Shown here: positions 20,149-28,703 of the stretch, one piece after another
How the letters are laid out: every line of letters begins with the position of its first letter
Position numbering within the stretch: the stretch's first letter is position 1
Assembly (NCBI GenBank): GCA_963791325.1
Contig: CAWBRU010000009.1
Location: 124,001 to 188,000 of the forward strand
Length of the DNA stretch: 64,000 nucleotides
Direction of reading: 5' to 3'
Source of the DNA: JBEVJK01 sp963791325
GTDB lineage: Bacteria; Pseudomonadota; Alphaproteobacteria; Rhizobiales; Rhizobiaceae
Translations under genes and position numbers: made by a program
The notes under the pieces: generated by a model
Seen by the model: only the letters and a program-made list of their open reading frames with translations
The model's database searches: none
What the model was told of the DNA's origin: nothing

Positions 20149-21534
20149 ATGACGAAACCGAGCCCCCGTTTCGCCCGCCTCGCCGCGGTCCTCGGCATGG
20201 CCCTGTGGACGGCGTTCGCCGGACCGACGCTCGCGCTGGCGCAGAGCGGCATGTCGATCGTCCGCGACGCGGAGATCGAAGCCCTGGTCCGCGATTATGC
20301 GCGGCCGATCCTGCAGGCCGCGGGGCTGTCGAAATCGAATATTCAGATCGTCCTGGTCAACGACCCGCGCTTCAACGCTTTCGTGGTCGGCCGGCGCATC
20401 TTCGTCAACACCGGCGCGCTGATGATGGCGCAAACGCCGAACGAGATCATCGGCGTTCTGGCGCATGAGAGCGGCCACATTGCCGGCGGCCACCAGGACC
20501 GGCTGCGCGAGCAGTTGGAGCGGGCCCAGACGATGGCGATCGTCTCGGCGCTGCTCGGCGCCGGCGCGATCGCCGCCGGTGCCGCCTCCGGCAATGGCGA
20601 GATCGCCTCGGCCGGCGCCGGTCTCGCCGCCGGCGGCGGCGAGTTCGCCCGGCGCGGCATCCTGGCCTACCAGCGCACCGAGGAAATCTCGGCCGACCGT
20701 GCCGCCATCAGCTACCTCAACGCCACCGGCCAGTCGGCCAAGGGCATGCTCGAGACCTTCAAGCGCTTCCAGACCGCGCTGTCGCTGTCGGGCACCAGCG
20801 TCGATCCCTATCAGATGAGCCATCCGGCGCCGCGCGACCGCATCGCCAACCTGCAGACGCTGGCCGAGCAGAGCCCCTATTTCAACGTCAAGGACTCGCC
20901 CACCCTGCAGCAGCGGCACAATCTGGCACGCGCCAAGATCGCGGTCTTCACCGGCGATCCCGGCACTGTCGCCAGGATGTTCCGCAACAATCCCGACCCG
21001 CTGGCGGTGAGCTACGCCGATGCGCTGTCCACCTTTCTGCGCGGCAACCCGCGGGCGGCCGTCACCAAGGCCGAGGCGCTGATCAGGCAGCAGCCGAAGA
21101 ATCCCTATTTTCAGGAATTGCGGGGCGATGCGCTGATGAAGGCCAACCGCCCGGGCGACGCTGCCGAGGCCTATAGTAAGGCGATGAGCCTCGATCCGGT
21201 CAAATCCGGCCTGCTGCAGGTGTCCTACGGCCAGGCGCTGCTCAACAGCGGCAATCCGGCCAGCGTCAAGAAGTCGGTCGGCGCCCTGCAGATGGGGCTC
21301 GATCGCGACCGCGAAAACACGGTCGGCTACGAGTATCTGGCGCAGGCCTATGGCCAGCTCGGCGACGAGGCCTCGGCCGAGCTGGCGCTGGCCGAGGGCC
21401 ACTACTACAGCGGCCAGTACAATGACGCCAAGATCTTCGCCGCGCGGGCGCAGCTGAAGCTCAAGCCGGGCAGCCCGCCCTGGATACGCGCCCAGGACAT
21501 CATCAACTACCGGGCGCCGAGCAAGAAGAAGTGA
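20149..21534 (+). CDS. Periplasmic M48 zinc metalloprotease with TPR repeats (BepA-like)
   Basis: A 461-residue protein starting MTKPSPRFARLAAVLGM with a signal peptide ending near ALAQS (about residue 32). The M48 zinc site is HESGH at residues 106-110, with the third ligand in the EEISADRAA segment near 179. The C-terminal half (about 250-460) is helical and TPR-like (LRGDALMKANRPGDAAEAYSKAMSLDP, a recognisable TPR). This layout matches BepA/YfgC, which maintains outer-membrane assembly proteins. The frame extends 21 codons upstream, but 20149 gives the clean signal peptide. It lies between rne and a DsbA-like gene, suggesting envelope quality control. Confidence 0.88.
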   Translation: MTKPSPRFARLAAVLGMALWTAFAGPTLALAQSGMSIVRDAEIEALVRDYARPILQAAGLSKSNIQIVLVNDPRFNAFVVGRRIFVNTGALMMAQTPNEIIGVLAHESGHIAGGHQDRLREQLERAQTMAIVSALLGAGAIAAGAASGNGEIASAGAGLAAGGGEFARRGILAYQRTEEISADRAAISYLNATGQSAKGMLETFKRFQTALSLSGTSVDPYQMSHPAPRDRIANLQTLAEQSPYFNVKDSPTLQQRHNLARAKIAVFTGDPGTVARMFRNNPDPLAVSYADALSTFLRGNPRAAVTKAEALIRQQPKNPYFQELRGDALMKANRPGDAAEAYSKAMSLDPVKSGLLQVSYGQALLNSGNPASVKKSVGALQMGLDRDRENTVGYEYLAQAYGQLGDEASAELALAEGHYYSGQYNDAKIFAARAQLKLKPGSPPWIRAQDIINYRAPSKKK

Positions 21535-21645
21535 ATTGAAAGCGATCGCGTGATCGCCAACAACTGAGCCGCAACCTGCGGGAATCGCGCTGCGGCGGGG
21601 AATCTGCCTGGGTCCTGCGTCCGTCTGTGCCGAAGGGAATCGTTC

Positions 21646-22455
21646 ATGACCGCCAAGACCGTGCTTTTGTCCGCTGCCGCGCTCGCCGTCGCGCTCGGCA
21701 TGCTGGGCGCCGGCTACGCCGTCGGCGCGCGCCACGTGTCGGGCACGGTTGCCGATGCCGTCCAGGCAAGCCCGGCCGGCGTCGGCCGCGACGATGTCGA
21801 ACTGATCGTGCGCGACTATCTGCTCAAGAACCCCGAACTGCTCGTCGAGGTCCAGGCCGCGCTCGATGCCAAGCAGAAGGAGGAGCAGCGGCTCGCCGCG
21901 CTCGGCGTCATCAAGAACGCCAAGGCCGACATCTTCAATTCGGACTCCGACGGGGTGGTCGGCAATCCCAACGGCAAGGTCACCATCGTCGAATTCTACG
22001 ACTACAATTGCGCCTATTGCCGGCATGCCATCCAGGACATGCGCAACCTGACCGCCGCCGATCCGGACCTGCGCTTCGTGCTCAAGGAATTCCCGATCCT
22101 CGGCCCTGATTCGCAAAAGGCCCATGTCGTCTCGATGGCGTTTCACAAGCTGATGCCGGAAAAGTATGGCGAGTTCCACAACCGCCTGCTCGGGGGCCAG
22201 GGCCGCGCCGGCGAGGCCAGCGCGATCAAGGTGGCGCTGTCGCTCGGCGCCGACGAGGCCAAGCTGCGCGAGGCGATGAAGGACCCGGCGATCCAGGCCG
22301 CCTTCGAAAAGACCTATGACCTGGCCAATCGGCTGGCGATCACCGGCACGCCCTCCTACGTGGTCGGCGACGAGGTGGTGTTCGGCGCGCTCGGCCAGGA
22401 TGTGCTCGCCCAGAAGATCGCCGCGGCCAAGGCGTGCGGCGACGCCACCTGCTGA
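21646..22455 (+). CDS. DsbA-family thiol:disulfide oxidoreductase
   Basis: A 269-residue exported thioredoxin-fold protein. Residues 1-28 form a signal peptide or membrane anchor (LLSAAALAVALGMLGAGYAVG). A helical N-terminal region (VELIVRDYLLKNPELLVEVQAALDAKQ) precedes the thioredoxin fold, as in Com1/ScsC-type DsbA relatives. The active site is C122-A-Y-C125 in FYDYNCAYCRHA, and the cis-proline loop is ITGTPSYVVGDEV. A further pair of cysteines sits at the C-terminus (KACGDATC). It probably oxidises or isomerises envelope disulfides. It follows the M48 protease by 111 bases and may share its transcript. Confidence 0.88.
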   Translation: MTAKTVLLSAAALAVALGMLGAGYAVGARHVSGTVADAVQASPAGVGRDDVELIVRDYLLKNPELLVEVQAALDAKQKEEQRLAALGVIKNAKADIFNSDSDGVVGNPNGKVTIVEFYDYNCAYCRHAIQDMRNLTAADPDLRFVLKEFPILGPDSQKAHVVSMAFHKLMPEKYGEFHNRLLGGQGRAGEASAIKVALSLGADEAKLREAMKDPAIQAAFEKTYDLANRLAITGTPSYVVGDEVVFGALGQDVLAQKIAAAKACGDATC

Positions 22456-22582
22456 CGAGCGCCCGGGCGTCGCTGCCCACCGGCAGGCCGGCGGCGCCGT
22501 TTTCGCCCCTTTTCGCGGTCACGCATGGCGATTATAGAGGTGCGGCGCGGGAATGGTCCCGCGGCCTCGAAGGTCGTCGCGC

Positions 22583-23017
22583 GTGAAGCCGGTCTACATC
22601 ATCAACGGTCCCAACCTCAACATGCTGGGCAGGCGCGAACCCGGTCTCTATGGCGCGCAGACGCTTGCCGACCTGGAGCAGGACTGCCGGCGAACCGCCG
22701 AGGAGCTCGGCCTCGGCATCGACTTCCGCCAGTCCAATCATGAGGGCGAACTGATCGGCTGGCTGCAGGAGGCGGCCGACGCCGCCGCCGGCGTGGTGCT
22801 CAATGCCGGCGCTTACACCCACACCTCGATCGCCATCCACGACGCCATTCGCTCCGCCGCGCCGGTGCCGGTGGTCGAGGTGCATTTATCCAATATTCAT
22901 GCACGTGAAGCATTTCGACACGTTTCGATGGTATCGCCGGTGGCGGTCGGGATGATCTGCGGCTTCGGCCCGCTCGGCTATGCTCTGGCGCTCAGAGCAC
23001 TCGCTGCCCGGATCTGA
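22583..23017 (+). CDS. aroQ: Type II 3-dehydroquinate dehydratase
   Basis: A 144-residue enzyme of the shikimate pathway that converts 3-dehydroquinate to 3-dehydroshikimate. I use the GTG at 22583, giving MKPVYIINGPNLNMLGRREPGLYG, the family N-terminus with the catalytic Tyr; AAGG lies a few bases upstream. The rest shows FRQSNHEGELIGWLQ, LNAGAYTHTSIAIHDA and VHLSNIHAREAFRH, including the catalytic His. It precedes accB by 27 bases, a linkage repeatedly found in proteobacteria. Confidence 0.95.
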   Translation: MKPVYIINGPNLNMLGRREPGLYGAQTLADLEQDCRRTAEELGLGIDFRQSNHEGELIGWLQEAADAAAGVVLNAGAYTHTSIAIHDAIRSAAPVPVVEVHLSNIHAREAFRHVSMVSPVAVGMICGFGPLGYALALRALAARI

Positions 23018-23044
23018 CGGGGATAACAAGGATTTCTGAACCAT

Positions 23045-23521
23045 ATGTCGATCAAGAAGAATGGTATTGACCAGGATCTGATCCGCGATCTCGCCGGCAT
23101 TCTCAACGACACCAACCTGACCGAAATCGAAGTCGAGCAAGGCGATCTCAGGATTCGCGTGTCGCGGCAGATGGCCGCTGCCGCAAGCTTTGCCCCGCCC
23201 CGGCCGGTATCCGTGCCGAGCGCTTTCGAGCCGCCGGCGCCGGCAGCCGCTGCCGCCTCAAGCCCCGCCCAGGCGCTGGATGCGGCCAAGAATGCGGTGC
23301 CCTCGCCGATGGTCGGCACCGCCTACGCCTCAGCATCGCCCGGTTCGAAGCCGTTCATCGAGGTCGGCCAGCAGGTCCGCGAAGGTCAGACGCTTCTGAT
23401 CATCGAAGCGATGAAGACGATGAACCAGATCCCGGCGCCGCGCGCCGGTACGGTGACGGCCATTTTGTTCGAGGACGGCCAGCCGGTCGAATACGGCGAG
23501 CCGCTCGTCGTCCTGGAATAG
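23045..23521 (+). CDS. accB: Biotin carboxyl carrier protein of acetyl-CoA carboxylase
   Basis: A 158-residue BCCP, the biotinylated swinging-arm subunit that commits acetyl-CoA to fatty-acid synthesis. The N-terminal part (DQDLIRDLAGILNDTNLTEIEVEQGDLRIRVSR) is typical, followed by an Ala/Pro-rich linker (residues 43-82). The biotinyl domain carries EAMKTMNQ with the target lysine at 124, 34 residues before the end, the usual spacing. accC follows after 13 bases. The ligase that modifies it is presumably birA at 50521. Confidence 0.97.
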   Translation: MSIKKNGIDQDLIRDLAGILNDTNLTEIEVEQGDLRIRVSRQMAAAASFAPPRPVSVPSAFEPPAPAAAAASSPAQALDAAKNAVPSPMVGTAYASASPGSKPFIEVGQQVREGQTLLIIEAMKTMNQIPAPRAGTVTAILFEDGQPVEYGEPLVVLE

Positions 23522-23534
23522 GCGGAGCCGGCCG

Positions 23535-24878
23535 GTGTTCCACAAGATCCTGATCGCCAACCGCGGCGAGATTGCGCTCCGGGTGCTGCGGGCCGCCAAG
23601 GAGCTCGGCATTCAGACCGTTGTCGTCCATTCGACGGCCGATGCCGATGCCATGCATGTGCGGCTGGCGGACGAGAGCGTATGCATCGGACCGCCGCCGT
23701 CGCGCGAAAGCTATCTCAACATCCACCAGATCGTGGCCGCCTGCGAGATCACCGGCGCCGACGCCGTCCATCCCGGCTATGGCTTCCTCTCCGAAAACGC
23801 GCGCTTCGCCGACATTCTGGCGGCGCACCGGATCACCTTCATCGGCCCCTCGGCCGAGCACATCCGCATCATGGGCGACAAGATCGAGGCCAAGCGCACC
23901 GCCAAGCGGCTCGGCATTCCGGTGGTGCCAGGCTCGGACGGCGCGATTTCCGATGCGCAGGAAGCGAGCCGCATTGCGGCGGAGATCGGCTATCCGGTGA
24001 TCGTCAAGGCCTCGGCCGGGGGCGGCGGGCGCGGCATGAAGGTGGCGCGCAACGCCGACGACCTGGAGCTGGCGCTGGCCACCGCCCGCGCCGAGGCCGG
24101 CGCTGCGTTCGGCGACGATGCCGTCTACATCGAAAAATACCTGTCCAAGCCCCGCCACATCGAGGTGCAGGTGGTCGGCGACGGCGCCCATCGGGCCGTT
24201 CATCTCGGCGAGCGCGACTGCTCGCTGCAGCGCCGCCACCAGAAGATCTGGGAAGAGGCCAATTCGCCGGCGCTCAACGCGGACGAGCGCACGAAGATCG
24301 GCGAGATCTGCGCCCGCGCGGTCGCCGACCTCGGCTACTCCGGCGCCGGCACCATCGAGTTCCTGTACGAGGACGGCGCGTTCTACTTCATCGAGATGAA
24401 CACCCGTCTGCAGGTCGAGCACCCGGTGACCGAGGCGATCACCGGCATCGATCTGGTGCATGAACAGATCCGGGTCGCTTCCGGTGCCGGCCTGTCGGTC
24501 GGCCAGAGCGACATCCGCTTCCAAGGCCATGCCATCGAATGCCGCATCAATGCCGAGGACCCGCGCACCTTCGTGCCCTCGCCCGGCACGATCACCCATT
24601 TCCATACGCCCGGAGGGCTCGGCATCCGCGTCGATTCCGGCGTCTACTCCGGCTACCGCATCCCGCCTTACTACGACAGCCTGATCGGCAAGCTGATCGT
24701 GCATGGCCGCAACCGCGTCGAAGCGATGATGCGGCTGCGGCGCGCGCTGGACGAGTTCGTGGTCGACGGCATCAAGACGACGCTGCCGCTGTTCCGGGAG
24801 CTGGTCGGCAATCTCGACATCGCCAATGGCGACTACGACATCCACTGGCTGGAGAAGTACCTGGCGGAGTCGGCCTAG
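23535..24878 (+). CDS. accC: Biotin carboxylase subunit of acetyl-CoA carboxylase
   Basis: A 447-residue ATP-grasp enzyme that carboxylates biotin on AccB. It starts at GTG (23535), MFHKILIANRGEIALRVLRAAKELG, the invariant N-terminus. Visible blocks include VHPGYGFLSENARFA, the Gly-rich ATP loop KASAGGGGRGMKV, the CSLQRRHQKIWEEANS segment with catalytic His/Lys surroundings, and FIEMNTRLQVEHPVTEAITGIDLV. Length is the norm for stand-alone AccC and there is no fused biotinyl domain, separating it from pccA at 32726. Confidence 0.97.
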   Translation: MFHKILIANRGEIALRVLRAAKELGIQTVVVHSTADADAMHVRLADESVCIGPPPSRESYLNIHQIVAACEITGADAVHPGYGFLSENARFADILAAHRITFIGPSAEHIRIMGDKIEAKRTAKRLGIPVVPGSDGAISDAQEASRIAAEIGYPVIVKASAGGGGRGMKVARNADDLELALATARAEAGAAFGDDAVYIEKYLSKPRHIEVQVVGDGAHRAVHLGERDCSLQRRHQKIWEEANSPALNADERTKIGEICARAVADLGYSGAGTIEFLYEDGAFYFIEMNTRLQVEHPVTEAITGIDLVHEQIRVASGAGLSVGQSDIRFQGHAIECRINAEDPRTFVPSPGTITHFHTPGGLGIRVDSGVYSGYRIPPYYDSLIGKLIVHGRNRVEAMMRLRRALDEFVVDGIKTTLPLFRELVGNLDIANGDYDIHWLEKYLAESA

Positions 24879-24898
24879 CGCGATATTCTCTTGTGCAA

Positions 24899-25516
24899 AT
24901 GACGCGGCCCTACGCTCCCGGATACCGCATCCCGCCCGAGCTCCTGCTCAAGGCCTACGCCTCGGGCGTCTTTCCCATGGCCGAAAGCGCAACCGACCCG
25001 GAAGTGTTCTGGGTGCGGCCCGAAACACGCGGCATCATTCCGCTCGACGGCCTGCACGTGCCGCGCAGCCTGGCCAAGACGGTCCGCCAGGCACGCTTCG
25101 AGGTGCGCTTCGATCACGACTTCGAAGCGGTGATCGACGCCTGCGCGGAAGCGCGGGAGGAGCGCAGGAGCACCTGGATCAACGCGCCGATCCGTGAAGC
25201 CTATGTCGAGCTCTACCGCCGCGGCCACTGCCATTCGGTGGAATGCTGGCGCGACGGCGGGCTCGCCGGCGGCCTCTACGGAGTGACGCTCGGCCGCGCA
25301 TTTTTCGGGGAGAGCATGTTTTCGCGCGCCCGCGACGCCTCGAAGGTGGCTTTGGTGTGCCTGGTCGAGCGGTTGAGAACCTGCGGCTTCGTGCTGCTCG
25401 ATACCCAGTTCACCACCGAGCACCTGAAGCGTTTCGGCGCCATCGACGTGCCGCGCCGCCGCTATGAGAAGCTGCTCGAGGAGGCGCTCACCGGCTCCGC
25501 CTCGTTCCTCGGCTAG
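24899..25516 (+). CDS. aat: Leucyl/phenylalanyl-tRNA--protein transferase
   Basis: A 205-residue enzyme that adds Leu or Phe to proteins with N-terminal Arg or Lys, marking them for ClpAP through the N-end rule. It starts MTRPYAPGYRIPPELLLKAYASGVFPMAE, with ILLxAY...GxFPM-type family text. The signature SVECWRDGGLAGGLYGVTLGRAFFGESMFSRARDASK and the C-terminal LLDTQFTTEHLKRFGA are intact. The ATG at 24899 lies 21 bases after accC, so it probably belongs to the accBC transcript. It ends 61 bases before the convergent DUF2155 gene, with no clear terminator between. Confidence 0.95.
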   Translation: MTRPYAPGYRIPPELLLKAYASGVFPMAESATDPEVFWVRPETRGIIPLDGLHVPRSLAKTVRQARFEVRFDHDFEAVIDACAEAREERRSTWINAPIREAYVELYRRGHCHSVECWRDGGLAGGLYGVTLGRAFFGESMFSRARDASKVALVCLVERLRTCGFVLLDTQFTTEHLKRFGAIDVPRRRYEKLLEEALTGSASFLG

Positions 25517-25577
25517 CTGGCTGGAATAGGCTGGCGTTTCCCGAAATTGCGCCGGCGCAACGGTGAGGCGCGCGAGA

Positions 25578-26018
25578 TTAGTCGGTCTTCGGCTTCTCCG
25601 GCGGCGGCACGTCGGAGGTCTGCTTGCAGCCCTTCAGCCAGACGTCATAGACCGCGTGCTCGACCGCGTTGAGGCCGGGGCTCTCGGCGAACATCCAGCC
25701 GGTGAAGATGCGCTGGATCTTACGGTCGAGCGTGATCTCGTCGACCTCGACGAAGCTGTCAGTCTTCGGCTCCTCCTCCTTCGGCCGCGAATAGCAGACG
25801 CGCGGCGTCACTTGCAAAGCGCCGAACTGCACGGTCTCGTCGATATAGACGTCGAAGGTGGTGATCCGCCCGGTGATCTTGTCGATGCCGGCGAACTCGG
25901 CGATCGGGTTCTTGATCCGCTCGGCCGCCGCGCCTGCCGCGCCGGCAAGGAGCGCCGCACCGGCAAGTCCCGCGACGAACAGGCTCCGCAGCAAGGGTGA
26001 GCGTCGGTCGAAAGCCAT
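25578..26018 (-). CDS. DUF2155 domain protein, probably periplasmic
   Basis: A 146-residue exported protein. From the ATG at 26018 it has a signal peptide (LLRSLFVAGLAGAALLAGAAGAAAE), then the DUF2155 core KITGRITTFDVYIDETVQFGALQVTPRVCYSRP and RIFTGWMFAESPGLNAVEHAVYDVWLKGCK, with two cysteines. The family is nearly restricted to alphaproteobacteria and I know of no firm function. The upstream part of the open frame (26019-26123) is not protein-like. Its location next to the NDUFA12-like gene and aat is a conserved neighbourhood from memory, which could mean a link with the respiratory chain, but this is inference. Confidence 0.85.
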   Translation of the reverse strand: MAFDRRSPLLRSLFVAGLAGAALLAGAAGAAAERIKNPIAEFAGIDKITGRITTFDVYIDETVQFGALQVTPRVCYSRPKEEEPKTDSFVEVDEITLDRKIQRIFTGWMFAESPGLNAVEHAVYDVWLKGCKQTSDVPPPEKPKTD

Positions 26019-26139
26019 CCGGACGTTCCGTGGTGAGCGGCGGCAGGAGTTCAGCCGCAACGGTGGGAGCTGGTCGTGAAAGATCGCGTCCCAGTTAGCC
26101 GGCAATTGTGGCAAGACAAGCAAGGCTGCGCCTTCGAGC

Positions 26140-26538
26140 TCATCCGCCCGGGGTCCAGGCGTCGTAGTCGCCGGTCACGCGCGGCCGCTGCGTGTGGGTC
26201 AGCACCGAGCCCTTGGGGCGGTAGGCGCCGGGCGTGCCGGTGCGATTGGGCACGTGCTCCTTCTCCCAAGGCCAGGGCTCATAGGCCTCGGCGCTCGGCG
26301 GCGTGTCGGTCCGGTGATGCATCCAGCCGTGCCAGCCGGGCGGGATCAGCGAGGCTTCGGAATAGCCGCTGTAGATCACCCAGCGCCGCGTGCGGCCTTC
26401 CGAATCGGTGCCGCCTTCATAGTAGAGATTGCCGAATTCGTCGCGCCCGACCGGCTTGCCGAAGCGCCAGGTGTGAAACCGCGTGCCGAGGGTCTCGCCG
26501 TTCCACCAGGTGAAAACCTGCGTCAGGAATCGCTTCAT
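26140..26538 (-). CDS. NDUFA12/B17.2-like accessory subunit of complex I
   Basis: A 132-residue protein starting MKRFLTQVFTWWNGETLGTRFHTWRFGKPVGRDEFGNLYYE. The text GRDEFGNLYYEGG, RRWVIYSGYSEASLIPPGWHGWMHH and the later PWEKEHVPNRTGTPGAYRPKGS match the family of the mitochondrial complex I assembly subunit NDUFA12, which alphaproteobacteria share with mitochondria. A GTG two codons upstream (26544) is an alternative start; neither has a strong ribosome site. It lies far from the main nuo cluster (51303-64000), as is usual for this supernumerary subunit. Assignment to complex I is family knowledge. Confidence 0.9.
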   Translation of the reverse strand: MKRFLTQVFTWWNGETLGTRFHTWRFGKPVGRDEFGNLYYEGGTDSEGRTRRWVIYSGYSEASLIPPGWHGWMHHRTDTPPSAEAYEPWPWEKEHVPNRTGTPGAYRPKGSVLTHTQRPRVTGDYDAWTPGG

Positions 26539-26637
26539 CGTCACTGCCAGAGATCCTCGCCAGGCCGGCCTTCAGCTCTTCGCCTTATGGCCTTGCCACG
26601 CGGCGATGGCAAGGGCATGGCAGGGTCGACGGCCCGG

Positions 26638-28140
26638 CTATTCCAGCCCGAGCTTGGCCTTGATGAGCGCGTTGACGGCCTGCGGGTTGGCCTTGCCGCC
26701 GGTCGCCTTCATCACCTGGCCGACGAACCAGCCGGCGAGCGTCGGCTTGGCCTTGGCCTGCTCCACCTTGTCCGGATTGGCGGCGATCACCTGATCGACC
26801 GCAGCCTCGATCGCGCCGGTGTCGTTCACCTGCTTGAGGCCGCGGCTTTCGACCAACACCTTCGGGTCCCCACCCTCCTGCCAGACGATCTCGAACAGGT
26901 CCTTGGCAATCTTGCCGGAGATCGTGCCGTCCTTGATCAAGTCGATAATCGCGCCGAGGTGATCCGGCGAAATCGGAACCTCTTCAATGGCTTTGCCGGT
27001 TCTGTTGAGAGCGCCCAAGAGATCGTTGATGACCCAGTTGGCGGCCAGCTTTCCATCCCGCCCGGCCGCCGCCAGCTCGAAATAGTCGGCCACCGCCTTC
27101 TCGGCGACAAGGATCGAGGCGTCGTAGGCCGACAGCCCGAGCGCGGCGATCAGCCGTTCGCGCTTGGCGTCGGGCAGCTCCGGCAAGCCGCCAGCCAGCG
27201 CCGCCACGTAAGCGTCGTCGAATTCGAGCGGCAACAAATCGGGATCGGGGAAGTAGCGGTAGTCGTGCGCCTCTTCCTTGGTGCGCATCGAACGGGTCTC
27301 GCCGCGATGGGGGTCGAACAGCCGCGTTTCCTGCTCGATGCTGCCGCCGTCCTCGATAACGGCGATCTGCCGCCGCGCCTCGTGATCGATCGCCTGGCCG
27401 ACAAAGCGGATCGAATTGACGTTCTTGATCTCGCAGCGGGTGCCGAACGGCCCGCCCGGGCGCCTCACCGAAACGTTGACGTCGGCGCGCAGCGAGCCTT
27501 CGTCCATATTGCCGTCACAGGTGCCGAGGTAGCGCAGGATGGTCCGCAGCTTGGTGAGATAGGCCTTGGCCTCGTCGGCCGAGCGCAGATCGGGCTTGGA
27601 GACGATCTCCATCAGCGCCACGCCCGAGCGGTTGAGGTCGACATAGGACATGGTCGGATGCTGGTCGTGCAGCGATTTGCCGGCGTCCTGCTCCAGGTGC
27701 AGGCGCTCGATGCCGACCTCGATCTCCTCGAAGCCGCCGGCAGCATCGGGGCCGACGGATACCCTGACCACCCCCTCGCCGACGATCGGCTGCTTGTACT
27801 GGGAAATCTGATATCCCTGCGGCAGGTCCGGATAGAAGTAGTTCTTGCGGTCGAACACCGAGCGATTGTTGATCTCGGCCTGCAGGCCGAGCCCGGTGCG
27901 GATCGCCTGGCGCACGCATTCCTCGTTGATCACCGGCAGCATGCCCGGCATCGCTGCGTCGACCAGGGAGACGTTGAAATTGGGCGGCGCGCCGAACGAG
28001 GTCGCGGCGCCCGAGAACAGCTTGGCCTCGGAGGTCACCTGGGCATGCACCTCCATGCCGACGATCACCTCCCAGTCGCCGGTCGCTCCGGCAATGAGGC
28101 GCTTGGGGTCGGGCGTACGGGTGTCGAGGAGGGTCGTCAT
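26638..28140 (-). CDS. gatB: Aspartyl/glutamyl-tRNA(Asn/Gln) amidotransferase subunit B
   Basis: A 500-residue GatB, the subunit of GatCAB that activates Glu-tRNA(Gln) or Asp-tRNA(Asn) for amidation. It contains WEVIVGMEVHAQV, DRKNYFYPDLPQGYQISQ, DLNRSGVALMEIVSKPDLRS and the YRYFPDPDLLPL block of the catalytic cradle. The C-terminal YqeY-like tail ends VGQVMKATGGKANPQAVNALIKAKLGLE. No gatA or gatC is adjacent in this window. The start at 28140 gives MTTLLDTRTPDPKRLIAGATGDWEV, normal for the group. Confidence 0.96.
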   Translation of the reverse strand: MTTLLDTRTPDPKRLIAGATGDWEVIVGMEVHAQVTSEAKLFSGAATSFGAPPNFNVSLVDAAMPGMLPVINEECVRQAIRTGLGLQAEINNRSVFDRKNYFYPDLPQGYQISQYKQPIVGEGVVRVSVGPDAAGGFEEIEVGIERLHLEQDAGKSLHDQHPTMSYVDLNRSGVALMEIVSKPDLRSADEAKAYLTKLRTILRYLGTCDGNMDEGSLRADVNVSVRRPGGPFGTRCEIKNVNSIRFVGQAIDHEARRQIAVIEDGGSIEQETRLFDPHRGETRSMRTKEEAHDYRYFPDPDLLPLEFDDAYVAALAGGLPELPDAKRERLIAALGLSAYDASILVAEKAVADYFELAAAGRDGKLAANWVINDLLGALNRTGKAIEEVPISPDHLGAIIDLIKDGTISGKIAKDLFEIVWQEGGDPKVLVESRGLKQVNDTGAIEAAVDQVIAANPDKVEQAKAKPTLAGWFVGQVMKATGGKANPQAVNALIKAKLGLE

Positions 28141-28179
28141 GGCGCCGCCCCTAAAGCAAATCGGGCCGAAGTGGAAGCC

Positions 28180-28611
28180 TCAAGCGGTCGCGATATAGGC
28201 GCGGATCTCGTCGGCCTCCTTCTCGACGTCCTCGATCCGCCGCTTGACGACGTCGCCGATCGAGATGATGCCGTCCAGCATGCCGTCGCGCTCGACCGGC
28301 AGATGGCGGAAACGGCCGAGCGTCATGATCTCCATCACCTCGTTGACCGTGTGGTGCTCGTTGCAGATCTTGACCTTCGCGGTCATCGCCTCGCGCACCG
28401 TGTGATCGAGCGCGGCCGCGCCCTCCTTGGCCAAGGTGCGCACGATGTCGCGTTCCGACAGGATGCCGACGATCTTGCGGTCGCCATTGGTGACCACCAG
28501 GGCGCCGATCCGGCGCTCGGCCAGAACGCGCACCGCGTCGGTCAGGCGTTCGTTGGGACCGATGGTCACCACGTCATGTCCCTTGAGTTCCAAAATGGCT
28601 TTCACGGTCAT
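28180..28611 (-). CDS. Tandem CBS-domain protein
   Basis: A 143-residue protein made of two CBS motifs forming one Bateman module, which normally binds adenine nucleotides and senses energy state. The first repeat runs from VVTIGPNERLTDAVRVLAERRIGALVV to ILSERDIVRTL; the second includes VKICNEHHTVNEVMEIMTLGRFRHLPVE and DGIISIGDVVKRRI. The ATG at 28611 follows a strong GGAGGAGG, so the longer frame starting at 28680 is rejected. No catalytic domain is attached, so it may act on a partner protein. It follows gatB's promoter side and precedes nothing obvious as a target. Confidence 0.88.
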   Translation of the reverse strand: MTVKAILELKGHDVVTIGPNERLTDAVRVLAERRIGALVVTNGDRKIVGILSERDIVRTLAKEGAAALDHTVREAMTAKVKICNEHHTVNEVMEIMTLGRFRHLPVERDGMLDGIISIGDVVKRRIEDVEKEADEIRAYIATA

Positions 28612-28703
28612 CGTCGCCTCCTCCTTGGTGAAGCGCCTGCGCACCCCCTCGTCCCCGGCCTCCTCCTGGCCGGCATCCATCGTGCGCCGAGGGGAATATC
28701 AAT

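Noticed and set aside
23535..24878. accC as a propionyl- or methylcrotonyl-CoA carboxylase subunit
   Set aside because: It has no fused biotinyl domain and follows accB by 13 bases, so it is the acetyl-CoA carboxylase biotin carboxylase.
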